Source of the DNA: Saccharothrix obliqua
Lineage (GTDB): Bacteria; Actinomycetota; Actinomycetes; Mycobacteriales; Pseudonocardiaceae
Length of the DNA stretch: 64,000 bases
Assembly: GCF_019375475.1 (NCBI RefSeq)
Contig: NZ_JAHXGQ010000004.1
Location: 710,760-774,759, forward strand
Reading direction: 5' to 3'
Part shown: piece after piece, positions 8,867 through 17,350 of the stretch
How positions within the stretch are numbered: position 1 is the stretch's first letter
How the letters are laid out: every line of letters starts with the position of its first letter
Program-made: the position numbers and the translations under genes
The notes under the pieces: model-generated
Told to the model about the DNA's origin: nothing
Databases searched by the model: none
The model's input: only the letters and a program-made list of their open reading frames with translations

Positions 8867-10205
8867 CCGCCTCGACCTCCATCAGGTGCGCCCACCGCCG
8901 GTAGAAGGCGCGTTGGTTGTGCTCGCTCAACGTCAGGTACTCGGCCCGGCCCGGTCCCGGGAACTCCGGCGCGGGTTCGCCCAGGCCCAGGCCCAGGCTG
9001 AGGTCCGCGGCCACCGCGCCGGCCGCGGTGCCGGGCATCGCCGAGTCGATGCGCGCGAAGTTCTCGAAGTCGTCCATCTCGAACAGGATGCCGCCCGCGG
9101 ACTGGGTGCGCGCCTGGTAGGAGTAGGAGCGGCGCTTCCAGTCGGCGTCCATCGCCTTCGGCACGAGTGTCCAATAGGTGCACTCGGTGCGCCGCGCGTC
9201 GATCGGCGAGTGCACCCGCCACACGAGGTACCGGGTCAGCGGGTCGTCATCCTCGCCGATGGCGCGGTCGTGCGCGACGCTGAGGAACACGGCGTTGGGG
9301 AAGACCGCGCCGTGCACGACTTCCAGGTCGGAGTTGAACCGCACCTGCTCCGGGGTCTGGCCCGCGGTGAGCCGCGGCCACGTCTCCGGCGGGTAGCCCG
9401 GGTAGGCCGGCTCGCCCCGGAGCGGCCCGAGCGTCTCGGTGCCCTTCTCCACGACGTAGCCGGCGCGGACCGAGTGCCCCTGCTCGGTGCCGATGTTCAC
9501 CCCCAGCAGGTCGAACCGTCCGCGACCGCGGGTGCCGTCCGCGAGGGTGTCGCCGTAGATGCCCTGCTCCAACGCGATCTGGTGCGCGGTGCGCATGTGG
9601 TAGCCGTCGCCCGCGAAGTTGTCGACGGGGATCTTCCAGTTGCCGCGCGCGACAACGCGTTGCGGCGGGCCGTACACCTCCCACTCGCCGCCGGCGCCGT
9701 CCAGCAACGCGTCCAGGTACCAGGCGAGATCACCGAGGTAGTCCTCCAGGTCCGGCGCGTCCGGGTCCCAGGTGGCGAACAGGAAGCCGCGGCGGCACAC
9801 CACCCTGGCGGTCGGCAGGTCCCGTTCGGACTTGCGGAAACCGGGCGGGTAGTGGGTGCGCAGACCCGGCACGCCGACCAGCCGGCCGTCGTTGGCGTAG
9901 GTCCAGCCGTGGTAGCTGCACCGGAAGTGCGCGGCGTTGCCGAACGCGGCCTGGCACAGTCGCGTGCCGCGGTGCCCGCAGGAGTTCAGCAGGACCGCGA
10001 TCCGCCCGCGCTCGTCGCGGACGACCACGACGCTGTCCGCGCCGAGCCGCCGGACGACGTAGTCCCCGGCTTCGGGTATCTCGTCGGAGAAACCCACGAG
10101 CTGCCACGTCGGGAAGAAGACGCGGGCGTACTCGCGGGCGAGCAGGGCGTCGTCGAAAAAGATGTCGCGATTGAGCCGGAAGGTGTTGTCGAACGACTCA
10201 CCCAC
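8859..10205 (-). CDS. Ring-hydroxylating dioxygenase, alpha subunit
   Basis: A 448-residue catalytic subunit. The Rieske cluster ligands Cys76-x-His78 and Cys96-x2-His99 are separated by 17 residues as in the family (SCGHRGTRLC, CSYHGW). The mononuclear iron site is DGYHMRTAH (Asp200, His203, His208), with a later acidic residue in EMDDFENF. It would add both atoms of O2 to an aromatic ring to give a cis-dihydrodiol. The GTG at 10205 follows GGAGTGGGGGC; an ATG at 10283 would add 26 residues without a ribosome site. No ferredoxin or reductase gene is in the window, so electrons must come from elsewhere. It is the first gene of the leftward operon, divergent from the P450. Confidence 0.88.
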   Translation of the reverse strand: MGESFDNTFRLNRDIFFDDALLAREYARVFFPTWQLVGFSDEIPEAGDYVVRRLGADSVVVVRDERGRIAVLLNSCGHRGTRLCQAAFGNAAHFRCSYHGWTYANDGRLVGVPGLRTHYPPGFRKSERDLPTARVVCRRGFLFATWDPDAPDLEDYLGDLAWYLDALLDGAGGEWEVYGPPQRVVARGNWKIPVDNFAGDGYHMRTAHQIALEQGIYGDTLADGTRGRGRFDLLGVNIGTEQGHSVRAGYVVEKGTETLGPLRGEPAYPGYPPETWPRLTAGQTPEQVRFNSDLEVVHGAVFPNAVFLSVAHDRAIGEDDDPLTRYLVWRVHSPIDARRTECTYWTLVPKAMDADWKRRSYSYQARTQSAGGILFEMDDFENFARIDSAMPGTAAGAVAADLSLGLGLGEPAPEFPGPGRAEYLTLSEHNQRAFYRRWAHLMEVEADG

Positions 10206-10588
10206 ACTGCCCCCACTCCGGTCAAGTGGTTGGACGGAGGACGTGGGAAACAGCACCCACGGTAGCGACGATGCCCGGTTCATTCAACCGGGGCAACCCC
10301 CGGCGGGCCGAGTCACCCGTCCGGCAGAATGCCTCGCGCCCGGTTCCCCCTTATAACCCGACCGCAGCCCGGCGAACGGGGCTATTCAAAGGTCCCCGGA
10401 ATATTGGTCCGATCGCGTTAGACAAGCGCACGTTGGCGCACGCTCACTGCCACACGGGCAGGTCACGGCGGTGCTTCGCCCACCGATAGGTCTTGAGGAC
10501 TTTTCCGAACTGCCCTACAGTGGGCCATCGAGAGCAGCGCGACCAATCCTTCCACGCGAACTCGCGGAACCTGCCGGGAGACCCGCAC
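10206..10588. promoter_or_regulatory. Divergent promoter region between dioxygenase operon and P450 operon
   Basis: This 383-base gap separates two divergent operons and no gene is visible in it. A good rightward promoter is listed separately. A leftward promoter is expected but I could not assign boxes with confidence. The central part (about 10340-10440) is visibly richer in A/T than the surroundings. Confidence 0.6.
10493..10521 (+). promoter_or_regulatory. Sigma-70-like promoter of the P450 operon
   Basis: TTGAGG at 10493-10498 and TACAGT at 10516-10521 are separated by exactly 17 bases. This would start transcription near 10528, about 60 bases before the GTG of the P450. Confidence 0.6.
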
Positions 10589-11884
10589 GTGACCAGCGAA
10601 ATACCGTCCTACAAGGATTTTTCGCACAACAACTTCACCTACATCGAAGATCCGTACACCTTTTACCGCGCAATGCGCGAGGAACAGCCCGCGTACTTCT
10701 CCGAAAGCATATTCGGCGGCGCCTGGCTGTTCTTCGGTTACGCGGACTGCGTGGCGCTCATGCAGGACCAGCGCCTGTCCAACGCGCGGGCGGCGGTGCC
10801 GCTGCGCTTCCTCGGCCCCGAACAGCGCGACGAGTTCGGCGACATGGTGGGCATTTACGAGCGGTGGCTGGCGTTCCACGACGGCCGGGAGCACACGCGC
10901 AACCGACGGCAGGCCAACCGGAGCTACGTGCCGTTCACCGACGCCGTGCTGGAACCACGCATCCAGGGCCTGGTGGACCGACTGCTGGACGACGTCGACC
11001 CGGACGGGTTCGACCTGCTGCGTGATTTCGCCTTCCCCCTGCCCGCCATGGTGATCGCCGACGTGCTGGGCGTCCCGGTGGAGGCGCACGCGCGGCTCAA
11101 CCGCTGGACCGACGACATCGCACACCTCTTCGGCTCGACCACGGTGAGCGTCGAGCACGTGCGCCGCACCAGGCGGAGCACCCTGGAACTGGCCGAGTTC
11201 CTGGCGTCGCCGGAGAACGCGCGCGCCGCCGAGCACAGCGGCGGTCTGCTGCACCACCTCGGCACCACCGACGTGCACGGTTACCGGTTCGACGACCGGG
11301 ACGTGGTGGCGCAGGCGGCGCTGCTGTTGTTCGCGGGCGTCGCGTCCATTCGCTACCTGATCGGCAACTGCGTGCACGAATTGGACAAGAGGCCGCCGGC
11401 CGAGCGGGAACTGCTGCTCGCGCCCGAAACCGTCGGCGACGCGGTGGAGGAACTGCTGCGGTTCTGCGCGCCGGTGCAGTTCGTCGGCCGGGTCGTCGGC
11501 GAGAGCTTCACCTACGCCACGCGGCAGGGGCGGGAGGTCCGGCTGGAAGCCGGCCAACCGGTCATCCTCTACATCACCTCGGCCAACCGCGACCCGGAGG
11601 TCTTCACCGACCCCGAGCGCCTGGACCTGACCCGGCCCGCGCCCAACCGGCACCTGACCTTCGGCGTCGGCAGGCACCTGTGCTTCGGCGACCCGCTGGT
11701 GCGCCAGACCACCCGCATCGCGCTGGGTTCCCTGTACCGCAGGTTCCCCGCGCTGAGCGTGCCGCCCCAGGAGCTGAACTGGAACAACAACCTGGGCTTC
11801 CACGGTTTCACCAGCCTGCGCGTCACCGCGACGGCCGCCGAGCGGGACGACCGCGCCGCCACCACGATGTCGAGGACGCGATGA
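10589..11884 (+). CDS. Cytochrome P450 with unusual I helix
   Basis: A 431-residue bacterial P450. The heme-binding loop is FGVGRHLCFG with the thiolate Cys365, and the ExxR pair is seen in VEELLRFCAPVQ. The I-helix motif that normally reads AGxET or AGxDT is AGVAS here (Ala249-Ser253), so the conserved acid is lost and the oxygen-activating Thr is replaced by Ser. Such changes are known in P450s that do atypical chemistry or receive oxygen through the substrate. The GTG at 10589 follows GGGAG at about nine bases; upstream frame extension lacks a site. The stop overlaps the ALDH start (ATGA), so they are coupled. No ferredoxin gene accompanies it. Substrate unknown. Confidence 0.87.
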   Translation: MTSEIPSYKDFSHNNFTYIEDPYTFYRAMREEQPAYFSESIFGGAWLFFGYADCVALMQDQRLSNARAAVPLRFLGPEQRDEFGDMVGIYERWLAFHDGREHTRNRRQANRSYVPFTDAVLEPRIQGLVDRLLDDVDPDGFDLLRDFAFPLPAMVIADVLGVPVEAHARLNRWTDDIAHLFGSTTVSVEHVRRTRRSTLELAEFLASPENARAAEHSGGLLHHLGTTDVHGYRFDDRDVVAQAALLLFAGVASIRYLIGNCVHELDKRPPAERELLLAPETVGDAVEELLRFCAPVQFVGRVVGESFTYATRQGREVRLEAGQPVILYITSANRDPEVFTDPERLDLTRPAPNRHLTFGVGRHLCFGDPLVRQTTRIALGSLYRRFPALSVPPQELNWNNNLGFHGFTSLRVTATAAERDDRAATTMSRTR

Positions 11885-13299
11885 ACCCCAACCGGCTGCA
11901 CAACTTCATCGACGGCAAGCGGGCCGACCCGGTGGGCGGTGCGCACACGGAGGTCGCCGACCCCTGCACCGGGAAACCCCGGTTGCTGGTGCCGGAATCC
12001 GGCCCCGAGGACGTGGACCACGCGATGCGCGCGGCGGCGGCGGCGTTCCAGGAGTGGCGCGCGGTGCCGCCGGCGCGGCGGCAGGAGGCGGTGCTCGCCC
12101 TCGCCGAGGCGTTGCTGGCGCGGCAGGAGGAGTTCGCCGCGGCGGAAGCCGCCGACACCGGCAGCCTGGCCGCGGCGGGCGAGGTGCCCGGCGCGGTGGA
12201 CCAGCTGCGCTTCCTGTCCGGCGCGGCACGCGTGCTCGACGGCGTGGCCGCGGGCGAGTACGCCACCGGCCACACCGGCTACACCCGGCGGGAACCGCTG
12301 GGCGTGTGCGCCCAGCTCGCGCCGTGGAACTTCCCGCTGATGATCATGGCGTTCAAGACCACGGCCGCCATCGCGACCGGCAACACCGTGGTGTTCAAGC
12401 CCGCCGTGACCACGCCGTCGACCGCGCTGATGTACGCCGAGCTGGCCGCGGAGTTCCTGCCGCACGGCGTGCTCAACGTCGTCTGCGGTGGACCGGGCAC
12501 CGGGCGGCTCATGGTGGAGCACCCCGTCCCCGAGCTGGTGGCGCTGACCGGTTCGGTGCCCGCGGGCGTCGACGTGGCGCGGCGCGCGGCGACGGGCCTC
12601 AAGCGCGTGCACCTGGAGCTGGGCGGCAAGACGCCGGTGGTGGTGTGCGCCGACGCCGACCTGCGCTCCGCCGCGGCCGAGATCGTCACCGGCGCCACGA
12701 CCAACGCGGGCCAGGACTGCACGGCGACGAGCCGCGTCCTGGTCGCGGACGAGGTGCACGACGAGTTCGTGGCGGAACTGGTGGCGCAGGCGGAGAAGCG
12801 CAAGCCGGGCCCACCGTCCCGGGCGGACGTCGACTACGGACCGCTCAACAACGCCGTTCAGCTGGAACGGGTGCGGGCGTGCCTGGCGAGCCTGCCCGCG
12901 CACGCCACCGTCGTCACCGGCGGGCACCGGGTCGGCGACGAGGGCTACTTCTTCGCGCCCACGGTCGTGACCGGCGTGCGGCAGGACGACGAGATCACCT
13001 CGACCGAGGTCTTCGGGCCGGTGATCACCGTCCAGCGGTTCGCCACCGACGAGGAGGCGCTGCGGTGCGCCAACGGGGTCCCCTACGGGCTGGCCTCGTC
13101 GGTGTGGACCAGCGACCACACCCGGGCCATGCGTTTCACCCGCGAACTGGAATACGGCACGGTGTGGGTGAACACGGTTCTCCAGTTCCCGGCGGAGTTG
13201 CCGCACGGCGGCTTCGGGAATTCGGGGTACGGCAAGGATTTGTCCCGCTACGGGATCGACGGGTACACCCGGGTCAAGAACGTGACGCACCGCTCGTGA
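11881..13299 (+). CDS. NAD(P)-dependent aldehyde dehydrogenase
   Basis: A 472-residue ALDH-superfamily enzyme oxidising an aldehyde to the acid. The general base Glu246 is in LELGGKTP and the catalytic nucleophile Cys280 in NAGQDCTA; the NAD-site motif PWNFPLMI and the late EVFGPV motif are present. Sequence features resemble the aminobutyraldehyde/betaine/benzaldehyde-type group, which does not settle the substrate. The ATG is nested in the P450 stop (ATGA), so the two act together. In this locus an aryl aldehyde from the decarboxylase is a plausible substrate, which would make it a second, redox-distinct route beside the molybdenum hydroxylase. Confidence 0.9.
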   Translation: MNPNRLHNFIDGKRADPVGGAHTEVADPCTGKPRLLVPESGPEDVDHAMRAAAAAFQEWRAVPPARRQEAVLALAEALLARQEEFAAAEAADTGSLAAAGEVPGAVDQLRFLSGAARVLDGVAAGEYATGHTGYTRREPLGVCAQLAPWNFPLMIMAFKTTAAIATGNTVVFKPAVTTPSTALMYAELAAEFLPHGVLNVVCGGPGTGRLMVEHPVPELVALTGSVPAGVDVARRAATGLKRVHLELGGKTPVVVCADADLRSAAAEIVTGATTNAGQDCTATSRVLVADEVHDEFVAELVAQAEKRKPGPPSRADVDYGPLNNAVQLERVRACLASLPAHATVVTGGHRVGDEGYFFAPTVVTGVRQDDEITSTEVFGPVITVQRFATDEEALRCANGVPYGLASSVWTSDHTRAMRFTRELEYGTVWVNTVLQFPAELPHGGFGNSGYGKDLSRYGIDGYTRVKNVTHRS

Positions 13300-13389
13300 C
13301 CCGATCGGCGGAACCCACTCGCGCCTGGCGGCGAATTTACCGTCCGCGCTACACTGCCGGCCGCGATCGTCGACCTTGGAGTGGTGTTC

Positions 13390-14757
13390 GTGAGGGAATC
13401 CTCGGGTGCATTCGCACGTCCGTGGCGCATCACCAGCATCGGTATCGCGGTGGCCATCAGCCTGTTCGCGTTCGAGGCGATGGCCGTCGCCACCGCGATG
13501 CCGCTGGCCGTGCGGGACCTCGACGGGTTGGCGTACTACGGCTGGCCGTTCAGCGCGTTCCTGGTGACCAACGTGGTGGGCCTGGTGGTCGCGGGCCAGT
13601 GGGGCGACCGGGCCGGTGCGCGACCGCCGCTGCTGGCGGGTGTGGCGGTGTTCGGCGCGGGCCTGATCGCGGCCGGCACCGCCTCGTCCATGTGGGTCTT
13701 CGTGGTGGGCCGGGGTCTCCAGGGCTTCGGGGTCGGGCTGGCCACGGTGGCGGTGTTCCTGATCGTCGCCACCGCCTACCCCGACCACGTCCGGCCGCGG
13801 GCGCTGGCGGTCATCTCGGCGGCCTACGTGCTGCCCGCGCTGGTCGGGCCGGTGGTCTCGGGCGCCGTGGCCGCCTACGTGAGCTGGCGGTGGGTGTTCC
13901 TCGCGCTGGTGCCGATGATCGCGGCGGGCGGCCTGCTGCTGGTGCCCGTGCTGCGCAAGCTGCCGACGCCCGACCGGACCGGCGCGTGGGACCACCGGCG
14001 CGCGGTGCTCGCGGTGGCGGCGGGTTTCGGCGTGGTGGCGCTGCACTACGGCGGCAACTGGGCGGTCGGCGGTTCACCGGCCGCCGGTGCGCTGCTGGTC
14101 GCCGCGGGTGTGGTGGTCATGGTGCTCGGGCTGCGCGGCCTGCTGCCCGCGGGCACGTGGCGGCTGCGGCCGGGTGTGCCCGCCGTGGTGGGGTTGCGCG
14201 GGTTGCTGGCGGGCGCGTTCTACGCCGTGGAGTCGACGGTGCCGCTGGTCCTGGTGACCGTGCACGGGTACTCGGCGGTGGCGGCCGGGTTGCCGCTGCT
14301 GATGGGCGCGCTCGGCTGGTGGGCGGGCGCGCAGTTGCAGGGCAGGCTGACCTCGTCCCGCGACGTGTTCCTGCGCTGGGGTTTCGCCTCGCTCGCCTGC
14401 TGCGTCGCGGGCCTGGTGCCGCTGTGCCTGCCCGACGCGCCGGGCTGGCCGACCTACGTGCTGTGGGCGCTCGGCGGGCTGGGCATGGGCCTGGCGGTGC
14501 CCACCACGGGTGTCCTCGTGCTCGACCTCTCGCCCGAGCCGGTGCGCGGCGCGAACAGCTCCTCGCTCCAGATCAGCGACGTCGTGGCGGCGGCGGTGTG
14601 CACCAGCCTGGCCGGTGTGTTCGTCGGCGCGGCCGAGCGCGGTGTGGTGACGCTGTCCGTTTCGGTGTCCGTCCTGTGCGCCGGCATGGCCGCGCTCGCC
14701 GTGGTCGGCGCGCTGACCGCCACGAAACCGCGATTGGCCGCGCCGGCGCTGCGCTAG
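13390..14757 (+). CDS. MFS transporter (DHA2-like, drug/metabolite exporter)
   Basis: A 455-residue membrane protein with about 14 hydrophobic segments from residue 15 to the C-terminus. The MFS signature between segments 2 and 3 is present in the form GQWGDRAGARPPLL, and segment 4 carries VVGRGLQGFGVG, typical of exporters of the DHA families. GTG at 13390 lies eight bases after GGAG and is preferred to GTG 13381, which overlaps that site. A TACACT box at 13350-13355 suggests an own promoter, but it could also be read through from the ALDH 90 bases upstream. It probably exports a substrate or intermediate of the aromatic pathway; direction is inferred from the family. Confidence 0.85.
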   Translation: MRESSGAFARPWRITSIGIAVAISLFAFEAMAVATAMPLAVRDLDGLAYYGWPFSAFLVTNVVGLVVAGQWGDRAGARPPLLAGVAVFGAGLIAAGTASSMWVFVVGRGLQGFGVGLATVAVFLIVATAYPDHVRPRALAVISAAYVLPALVGPVVSGAVAAYVSWRWVFLALVPMIAAGGLLLVPVLRKLPTPDRTGAWDHRRAVLAVAAGFGVVALHYGGNWAVGGSPAAGALLVAAGVVVMVLGLRGLLPAGTWRLRPGVPAVVGLRGLLAGAFYAVESTVPLVLVTVHGYSAVAAGLPLLMGALGWWAGAQLQGRLTSSRDVFLRWGFASLACCVAGLVPLCLPDAPGWPTYVLWALGGLGMGLAVPTTGVLVLDLSPEPVRGANSSSLQISDVVAAAVCTSLAGVFVGAAERGVVTLSVSVSVLCAGMAALAVVGALTATKPRLAAPALR

Positions 14758-14819
14758 CGGGCACCCGTCACCACAACGCATTTCGACACGCCATTCGAGA
14801 AGAGCACGGCATCGCCGTT

Positions 14820-14836
14820 CCGGCACGCGGTGCCGG
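14820..14836. terminator. Hairpin after MFS gene
   Basis: CCGGCAC (14820-14826) and GTGCCGG (14830-14836) form a 7-bp stem with a 3-base loop, flanked by GTT and AAC that can extend pairing at a distance. It lies 63 bases after the MFS stop. A weak but plausible terminator. Confidence 0.4.
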
Positions 14837-14945
14837 GCGCGGAACCCGTCGTGCCGAATGCGGAACCCCGACTTGACGGAACGCCGATCACGGGCACCCG
14901 GTAATTCGACCCGCGACCGGCGCCGTGCGCACCACTCGTGCTGTT

Positions 14946-14957
14946 GAAAGCGCTTTC
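14946..14957. promoter_or_regulatory. LacI/CcpA-type operator palindrome before SDR gene
   Basis: GAAAGCGCTTTC is a perfect 12-bp palindrome with a central CG, the hallmark of LacI-family operators. It ends 20 bases before the SDR start codon, where it could block transcription. No LacI-family gene is in the window, so the regulator would act from elsewhere. Confidence 0.5.
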
Positions 14958-14977
14958 CCACCGTGGAGGGAGTCGGC

Positions 14978-15763
14978 ATGGCGATGCTTGCCGGGAGGAC
15001 CGCGTTGGTGACCGGTTCCTCGCGCGGGATCGGCCGGTCCGTGGCCGAGCGGTTGGCCCGGGACGGCGCGCTGGTGGCCGTCCACTACGGCCACCACCCG
15101 GAGGCCGCGGCGCGGACCGTGGCCGGTATCGAGCAGGCGGGCGGGCAGGCGTTCGAGGTGGGCGCCGACCTGGCCGAACCGGACGGCGTGGACCGGCTGC
15201 TGGCCGGTCTGCGCGCGGGGCTGCGTGCCCGCACGGGCCGCGAGCGGCTGGACGTGCTGGTGAACAACGCCGGGTTCAGCACCACGTTCTTCGAGGCGAC
15301 CACGCCCGAGGTGTTCGACGACCTGTTCGCGGTCAACGCCCGCGCGCCGTTCTTCGTCGTGCAGCGGGCGCTGCCGCTGATGGGTCCGGGCGGGCGGATC
15401 GTGTCCATCTCCTCGACCGCCGCCCGCGTCGCCGTCGCGGACGTCGCCTACGCGATGGCCAAGGCGGCGCTGAACACCATGGGCCGCACGCTCGCGCATC
15501 TGTTGGGGGAACAGGGGATCACGGTCAACACGGTCGCACCCGGCGCGGTGGACACCGACCTGACCGCCGAGGAACGCCGCTCCCAGCCCGAGATGCGCCA
15601 GATGATGATCGACATGACCGCGCTCGGCCGGATCGGGACCCCACCGGACGTCGCCGACGTGGTGGCGTTCCTCGCCTCGGACGACGCCCGGTGGATCACC
15701 GGTCAGGTGCTGGAGGTCAGCGGCGGGCTGTTCCTGGGGCTGCCGCCCGGCATGACGCACTGA
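14978..15763 (+). CDS. SDR-family oxidoreductase
   Basis: A 261-residue short-chain dehydrogenase. TGSSRGIG near residues 11-18 binds the cofactor, NNAG is present in VLVNNAGF, and the catalytic Ser and YxxxK appear as SISST and YAMAK. The C-terminal SGG in LEVSGGLF is typical of the FabG-like group, whose members reduce 3-ketoacyl or other carbonyl groups. The ATG at 14978 has GGAGGGAG just upstream. It stands alone: the next gene is convergent with a 15-base gap. A LacI-type palindrome sits directly upstream, which suggests sugar- or catabolite-linked control. Substrate unknown. Confidence 0.85.
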   Translation: MAMLAGRTALVTGSSRGIGRSVAERLARDGALVAVHYGHHPEAAARTVAGIEQAGGQAFEVGADLAEPDGVDRLLAGLRAGLRARTGRERLDVLVNNAGFSTTFFEATTPEVFDDLFAVNARAPFFVVQRALPLMGPGGRIVSISSTAARVAVADVAYAMAKAALNTMGRTLAHLLGEQGITVNTVAPGAVDTDLTAEERRSQPEMRQMMIDMTALGRIGTPPDVADVVAFLASDDARWITGQVLEVSGGLFLGLPPGMTH

Positions 15764-15778
15764 TCGGCCGTGGCGCGC

Positions 15779-16972
15779 CTAATGCGGCCCACCGAGCCAA
15801 CCCGCGTCCTGGTCGGCCCCGTTGTCCAGGGCGCCGCCGACGAAGTTGCTCACGAACCCCTCGACACCCCGGGGCTCGGACTTCACCCGGGCCAGCTCGC
15901 GGGAGAAGTCGCTGTCGAACGGCCGCAACCGCGCCTGGTCGCAGGTGTAGTCGAAGGCGGCGAGCCGTTCCCGGTCCCGCCGGGACGCGTACTCCGCCAT
16001 CGCCTCCTCCTCGGGCGCGCCGCCGCGCAACACCGCTTCGACGGCCTCGGCGAGCACATCGGCGTCGGCGAACGCGTCGGATATCCCCTGCGCGGACACG
16101 GGGTCCTTGTGGTGACCCGCGTCGCCCGCCAACACCCATCCCGGACCGTGCGCGCGCCGACGCGCGTTGGGCACCGCGGCCGACCGCACCGCGCCGACAC
16201 GGACCGCGCCGCCCAACGCGGTCGCGACCTCCGGAACGGCGTGCAGGGCGTCCTCGTAGTGCCGGACCGCGGATTCCCGGCCCGCGCCCGTCCGGTCCTC
16301 CCGGGGGAACACCAGCGAGACCACGGTGAGGTCGTCGTTGGTCGGCCAGAGCGAGATGCCGCGGCGACCGCGGAAGTAGACCCGCAGGTCGGTGTCCGCG
16401 CCGTTCCGCCAGTACGCGTAGGCACTCCGCGCCAGCACCCCCCGGTCGTCCACGACGGCGGCGCCGGCGAGCCGCGCGACGGTCGAGCCGCGCCCGTCCG
16501 CGCCGACCACGAGGCGTGCCCGGAACACCGACTCGCGGCCGTCCCCGGTGGTGCCCCGGACGCCGCGCACCACGCCGTCCTCGCGGACGAGGTCGCGCAC
16601 CGTGAAGCCCTGCCGCAACTCGGCTCCGGCGGCCACGGCCGCGTCGACGAGCATGGCGTCGAGCACGTCGCGGCGGGGCGCGTAGGTCTCGGCGACCTCG
16701 TCCGCGGCCCGCGGCACACCCGCGAGCACCCGGTTCTCGAAGTCCAGCGACACGTGCCGGATGGGCGGGCACCCGGTGCGCCGCAACCGGTCCAGCAGTC
16801 CCCAGCGGTCGAGCCGCCGGACGCCCGGCCACCTGATCCAGTGGGTCGACAGCGTGTCGGACGGTACGCGGCCCCGGTCCAGCAGCAGGACGGAGAACCC
16901 CTTGCCGGCCAGCAGCCTGGCCAGTGGCGCGCCGGCGCACCGCGCGCCCACCACTATCACGTCGTGGTCCAC
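15779..16972 (-). CDS. FAD-dependent oxidoreductase (geranylgeranyl reductase/PHBH-like)
   Basis: A 397-residue flavoprotein. The N-terminal dinucleotide fold is a variant, VVGARCAGAPLARLLA, in which the usual GxGxxG has become GARCAG; the second FAD motif is VVGADGRGS and the third is LAGDAGHHKDPVSAQG. This trio defines the class A flavin monooxygenase/geranylgeranyl reductase superfamily, which hydroxylates aromatic rings, halogenates or reduces isoprenoid double bonds. Residues specific to halogenases (WxWxIP) are not seen. The GTG start at 16972 has only a weak ribosome site. It points away from the next gene. A tailoring or aromatic hydroxylation role is possible; which reaction is not determined. 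Confidence 0.8.
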   Translation of the reverse strand: MDHDVIVVGARCAGAPLARLLAGKGFSVLLLDRGRVPSDTLSTHWIRWPGVRRLDRWGLLDRLRRTGCPPIRHVSLDFENRVLAGVPRAADEVAETYAPRRDVLDAMLVDAAVAAGAELRQGFTVRDLVREDGVVRGVRGTTGDGRESVFRARLVVGADGRGSTVARLAGAAVVDDRGVLARSAYAYWRNGADTDLRVYFRGRRGISLWPTNDDLTVVSLVFPREDRTGAGRESAVRHYEDALHAVPEVATALGGAVRVGAVRSAAVPNARRRAHGPGWVLAGDAGHHKDPVSAQGISDAFADADVLAEAVEAVLRGGAPEEEAMAEYASRRDRERLAAFDYTCDQARLRPFDSDFSRELARVKSEPRGVEGFVSNFVGGALDNGADQDAGWLGGPH

Positions 16973-17350
16973 AGTTTCACGAACACCCTTCCGCGCAGCC
17001 GGAAACGCTCACGTCAAGAAGTCGGAGACAACCGGGAAACTGCTCGCAGCACTGGTTCGACGCGTTGTCGCGCCCATCCCGAAAACCGCTTCGCCAGATT
17101 AGCAGCGCCGTTCCCGGACGAGCAAGACCGCACCGGGACCACGCGTCGCACAGTTGAAAACAGGTCTTGACGACCCACCCCGGACCCACTTCGCCATATC
17201 GGGTGGAAATACCGCCGATCCGCCGAAGAGGTGAGGTCGGCGAAGCCGTGACCATTATCCGGACAATGCTCGACGTGCTGGTCGGAGCCGGTTTTCCAGC
17301 CGACCCGGAACTGTTTGACGAGGTAAATCGCGGCGAGTAACGTGCCGGTC
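16973..17350. other. Intergenic region, divergent
   Basis: About 380 bases between two divergently read genes. No gene with a ribosome site, no RNA gene and no clear palindrome was found. It presumably contains both promoters. Confidence 0.5.
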
